NCBI GenBank assembly: GCA_946807835.1 | Contig: OX327683.1 | Location: 30,935,001 to 30,999,000, forward strand | Source: Ailanthus altissimus | Lineage: Eukaryota > Streptophyta > Magnoliopsida > Sapindales > Simaroubaceae | DNA length: 64,000 nt | Reading direction: 5' to 3' | Part shown: piece by piece, positions 59,704-64,000 of the stretch | Layout of the letters: each line of letters starts with the position of its first letter | How positions within the stretch are numbered: the stretch's first letter is position 1 | Program-made: the position numbers and the translations under genes | The notes under the pieces: model-generated | What the model was told of the DNA's origin: nothing | Seen by the model: only the letters and a program-made list of their open reading frames with translations | Databases searched by the model: none

Positions 59704-62700
59704 ATGGGTTGGAAAGCTGCTGAGAAACTCATTAGGCACTGGAAAATACTCAGAGGAGATAATGTAAGAATGAAATTAAAAGATGTTGGCATTTAATTGC
59801 GTTCATTTATCTTCTCTGTTGTTTGCTAATACTGTTACTTTTCATCTTTATTCACAGGTTATGATAATCAGGGGGAAAGATAAAGGTGACACTGGTGTTA
59901 TCAAACGTGTTATTCGGTCCCAAAATCGTGTTATTGTTGAGGGGAAGAATCTGGTGAGAAATTCTAATTCCATAAATCTTGCTCTGTCACCATTACACTT
60001 TTATGTTGTAATTTTATTTTTTTGTGTTTATAGTTTTGGGTTTGGAATGGGTAGGGGAAAGATGCCTGTTCATTGTTAAGGTAGCAATTCTCATGATAAA
60101 ATATTTATTTTTGTAATGAACCTCGTATTGTTCAACTTTACTTGGATACTATATTTATTTTTGTTTGGTGCTTTTGTTAATAAAGTCAAAATCAACTAAG
60201 ATATTAATAATAGTAAAACCGACCCCATATAGAGGATCCTATGACATTTTGTCACTACTGAGAGGCATAAATAATTGTAATAGAAGTTGACGATTTATGC
60301 TTACTGGACAGAGAGCATGTTTCACAAGCTTTCTTCCTTGATTAGATATTATGTTTTACTTATTAAATCCTCAATGGCCTGATTGTATTGAAATGTCTTA
60401 TTCTGTGAAGAGATTAAGCAAGGCTAGATCATGATTGATGCAATCGCTGGTACACGATGGCAAAAAATTATGCTGATTCTGCAATACATCATTGGTTTGA
60501 ATTCTATTATAAAACACTATCTGTAGAAGTGTATGTTAAATAAGGGAAAAAGAAAATCAATGCAGTTTCATCGTCTATTAAGTATAATTAATCTTGTCAT
60601 GTGTTTTCCTTTGATCTTTTTAGCATTCTATCTTCCATGTTTTGGATTTCTAGTGCGTGTTTTTTTTTTTTTGTTTCTGAGCACGCATTTTGCTTTGTGT
60701 TTTCTGCTGCTGCCTCTTAAAGTATAAATGAATTATTTTGTGTCTAAGAATATTCAGCACTGCCTTAATATGGTTTTTAATGCAGGTAAAAAAGCATATC
60801 AAGGGAGGAGAAGGTCACGAAGGTGGGATCTTTACAGTAGAAGCCCCACTTCATGTCTCAAATGTTCAAGTTGTCGACCCAGTCACAGGGTATAGTTGTA
60901 CTTTGGATTTTTATCTAGCAGTTCTGGTGTTGTCATCATATGCATTTTCAAACAAATATTGATGGTTACTCACGCAGAAAGCCCTGCAAGGTTGGAATTA
61001 GATATCTAGAAGATGGTACCAAGGTTAGAGCATCTAGAGGAATAGGAGCATCTGGATCCATAATTCCACGCCCTGAGATCTTAAAGATAAGGACAACACC
61101 GAGACCTACAGTTGGTACTTAACTAAAACTGATCATCTTTTCTGTTCTTTCCTCTGTATCTATAGATATAGAAGAATGTTGTGTTTGCTGTTTTCTCATC
61201 TACTTTCCTTTATCATGTGTTCTATTGCATGTGTATATTTTGTACGATAACCTTTTTGGCATCTTTGACAAAATTTATCATTATGTTATTGTATATACAT
61301 GTGTATGATTTCGTTTGCAATATATTAAATATCTTAAGGTAACTTGTTTATCAATTCATCGAAATGCTATACAGAAAGAACTGTACTTGTACATAAAATG
61401 AGAAAATGTGTTCAATCTGTATTTATAGTACAATAATTTTATTTACTAACTAACTAATCAGTGATCACTAGTTTAAATTGCTTTATAAATCAAAATAAAA
61501 TTTCTAAATTCCTAAATATCTTATGTAATTAGACAGATTGTTTTTCTTTTTGTGTGGAAGAGGAAAATGAGGATCTAGAGTTACATTTCTTGTTGTCCAT
61601 CGTACCAAAAATAAATGTGGTTATTATAACTATAGGTGAAAATTACTATAAGGATTTTACCTTCATTCTGGTCCTTGTCAGTTTTTGAAATTAGGGGCAT
61701 TTCTCCTTTTAACAGTCTCATTGGGAATGCTGTTACTTGTATGTATTTGAGGTATAATTCTGGTTAGGAGTGTATGAGTATTTCTTTTAATTTAGTGGAT
61801 GGATGCTGTTGTGTATTTTGTATAATACAAATCAATGCAAGTATACATTGTCGCAACAAGTAATATATGAAGAATTAAGTATCAATCTCACAGAAAATGA
61901 ATTGTATTTTCTAAATTAAGTACTGAAATGGTGTCTTTCTACTCTTATCTAGAAAATGATTCAATGTGTATGATAAGCTACTTAAGTTAAAAGACTTAAT
62001 TATGATAATTAACAAACTAAATTTACACAATTTGAATTCAATATGAGACAACTTAGGATTACAAACCATCCTTCATTATACAAATCAATTTAGCAAAATC
62101 TATTTTAAGTTATTACACTGAGCTTGAAATATTGATCAAAACACTCAATTCATCACAAGTCTCTTCCGATGGTCAAGTGATTATACTTCATTCAATTAAA
62201 TATCTATATCCCTATGATAATTAAATTGAACAAAAATCATTAAGTACAAATTTTATAGATCATACATGCCATATGAGTACACGCTTATCTCATATGAAAT
62301 TCATGCTTGTTAAACTATGATCATGCATCAATGTGCTTAAGACTCAATACATAAATGTCTTTTCCAAGTTTCTTTATGTATTTTTAGATCAATTTAACTA
62401 CTGGTCAAGTAATAAAATTACATTAAACATAAGTATAATAAATATATCAAAAACTGAGTTCATAATATAAAAGAGATAGCTATAAACAATCACATAATGA
62501 GTTCAAAAATGTAATCCTAGATCAACGAAATTAGTTCATGCTTAAATTACAAATACTTGAATCCAAATAAATCAATACATACGAATTCAACATCTTATAA
62601 CAAATACAAAAAGCAAAGACAAGAAAGTTCCCTGTGAAATGCTTTGTTTTTGACCCTTTGATGTTGAATCCTCCTCTCTTACTCTTTGATTTGATCCAAG

Positions 62701-63416
62701 ACTTATGTTTTTGTGTTTTTAATTTGTTCCAGGCTGCTCTCCTTACAAATGATAGGTTTAAGACAAATATATGTGTATAGGGCACCAAATTAGGGTTGCT
62801 TTTTACCCGAGTCCAAAATTTCAGCAAAAATGTTAACTATTACTACCCAGGATTCAATGCCGCGGCATTGAATTGTTTTGAAGCTACTGATTCTAATGCT
62901 GTAGCCAAGGCCTACACTGTAGCTGGTGAACAGTGGCTCGCCACTGTTCATACACTATAGCGATTTGGTCCTTTCTCATATTTTTATCTCTAATTACCCC
63001 GTTCGCGTCCAATATCCTACATTTGTGTTCCTATATTCTTTAAACCTAAAATTCATTAAAAACGTGCATAAATAACTAATTATTTGAGGTTAAATGAACA
63101 AATATTAATATTAGGAGAATAAAAATATTATACCAAATTAAGCACTATCAGATGCAAAATACAAACTTGAATGGAATTGTTATGAAGGTAATACTTTTTT
63201 AATTAACACAAAAACTTGGATAGTATCACTTTCAGTTGTTAATTCAAGTAGTCATTGAAGTTTTATTAAGCAATTTTGGAAAGGAGACTGTTTTTGCCTA
63301 TTGTATGATATTGTTGACTTTTTTCGTTTTCAGCTGGTCCTAAGGATACTCCATTGGATCTTGTCCTGGAGAGGACATATGATCCTAAAACTGGAAAGGG
63401 CGTGCCTGATCTTTGA
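59704..63416 (+). CDS. Mitochondrial large-subunit ribosomal protein uL24m (KOW domain)
   Basis: Five exons (59704-59763, 59858-59953, 60786-60889, 60978-61114, 63334-63416) give 159 residues, the length of plant homologues. The KOW motif is at about 18-50 (GDNVMIIRGKDKGDTGVIKR), then the RNA-binding loop HIKGGEGHEGGIFTVEAP and DPVTGKPCKVGIRYLEDGTK. The protein ends TYDPKTGKGVPDL. It is the bacterial L24-type protein of organellar ribosomes; mitochondrial assignment follows the similar plant KOW protein with the same MGWKAAEKLIRHWK start and is family knowledge. The last intron is swollen by a 1.36-kb insertion. A dead duplicate lies at 44678-46589. Confidence 0.94.
61808..63166 (+). repeat. 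Dispersed repeat (family C, copy 2) in the last uL24m intron
   Basis: The paralogous intron in the dead copy reads straight from AGTGGATGAAATGG to the stretch before CACAACTTGAGTATCATCAC, so this block is an insertion. Its ends read TGTTGTGTATTTTG and, inverted, GTTTGTATTTTGC, a short imperfect inverted repeat. The body is related to 28690-29950. No coding domain is seen. Confidence 0.7.
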
Positions 63417-63429
63417 AGAGCCTTGTTCA

Positions 63430-64000
63430 GTTTCTTGAGACTAAATATATAATTATCGAAGGCGCTGCGGAAGTATGGATGCATGAAATTGTATGCCTAG
63501 GATGAATAATGTTCTTGTATGTGTATCCTACATTTCAAACCATTTTGCAAGTAGAATGAGCTATAGAAATTTATTGAATTTCACAGGTTCAATATATCTT
63601 ATTTTATTTTGTTAATCTCAGGATCACTGTAGTTTAGCTATTATGTTCGCGTGAGGAAGAAACAATTGATCAATTACGCGTGGATGGTATGAATTTGGTC
63701 TGATGTTATCCAAGAATGGAATTAGAAATGACCTGTAAATTATGTTTGGTTGTGCGATGACAAGAATTGCATCCATTATTTTGCTTTTGCAACTTAATCC
63801 ATGATTCTTGTGTTTGTTTACATTCTGTTCATGTACCTGACAACCTTTGGATGTGAACCACTTGAGCCAGCGCCAAAGCCGTTCGTTTCCAACATCCTGT
63901 CACTACACTATTGAAGAGTATTAATTTGGCGATGGAACTGTTCTTTCGGTAAATGAATTGGATGTTACCTAAACTAAGCATTCCAAAGTTCTGAATTTTT
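63430..64000. other. Downstream flank of uL24m, right edge
   Basis: 3'UTR and spacer, similar in stretches to 46600-47320 of unit 1. No gene is visible before the window ends. Confidence 0.55.

Noticed and set aside
1..64000. CRISPR arrays, bacterial operons, tRNA or rRNA genes
   Set aside because: No direct-repeat/spacer array, no tRNA A/B boxes or rRNA cores recognised; the DNA is plant nuclear.

Overview
The window is nuclear DNA of a flowering plant, almost certainly a eudicot. It has intron-rich genes with GT/AG junctions, AT-rich intergenic DNA, plant-type snRNA promoters and several plant transposon families. The protein set fits Sapindales such as Citrus, but that is an impression and not a test.

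Left part (1-24.8 kb). All host genes are on the minus strand: an FCS-like zinc finger (FLZ) protein (2433-3707), the WD40 subunit of tRNA m7G46 methyltransferase (TRM82/WDR4, ten exons, 11474-14999), a U1 snRNA gene with its own upstream element (15341-15503), and the F-box/kelch protein SKIP30 (16418-17455) behind a 2.9-kb 5'UTR intron. A LINE fragment split by a 2.4-kb repeat lies at 5.6-9.6 kb. A 2.86-kb Mutator-like element with a 9-bp target duplication occupies 21878-24741.

Middle part (25-41.6 kb). Four GPI-anchored lipid transfer protein (LTPG) genes lie here, three on minus and one on plus. Each has an eight-cysteine domain, a Pro/Ser-rich linker split over small exons and a hydrophobic C-terminus. 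A decayed Ty1-copia element with both LTRs, a primer-binding site and nested repeats (28128-35404) separates the first LTPG from the rest.

Right part (40.4-64 kb). This is a tandem segmental duplication. Unit 1 holds LTPG, U2 snRNA, a cysteine-rich peptide, a defensin-like gene and mitochondrial ribosomal protein uL24m. Unit 2 repeats LTPG, U2, the cysteine-rich peptide and uL24m in the same order and orientation. The copies have decayed reciprocally: LTPG survives only in unit 1 and uL24m only in unit 2. Both U2 copies look intact and both cysteine-rich peptides are broken. A vicilin-type seed storage gene (47985-50192) with RY and G-box promoter motifs lies between the units. Homology continues to the right edge, so a second vicilin copy may lie just outside.

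Unit 2 is inflated by a hAT-like insertion, a solo copia LTR with 5-bp target duplication, copia and hAT-like remnants, and an insertion in the last uL24m intron. Exon joins were inferred by reading splice sites and keeping frame; no transcript data were available.
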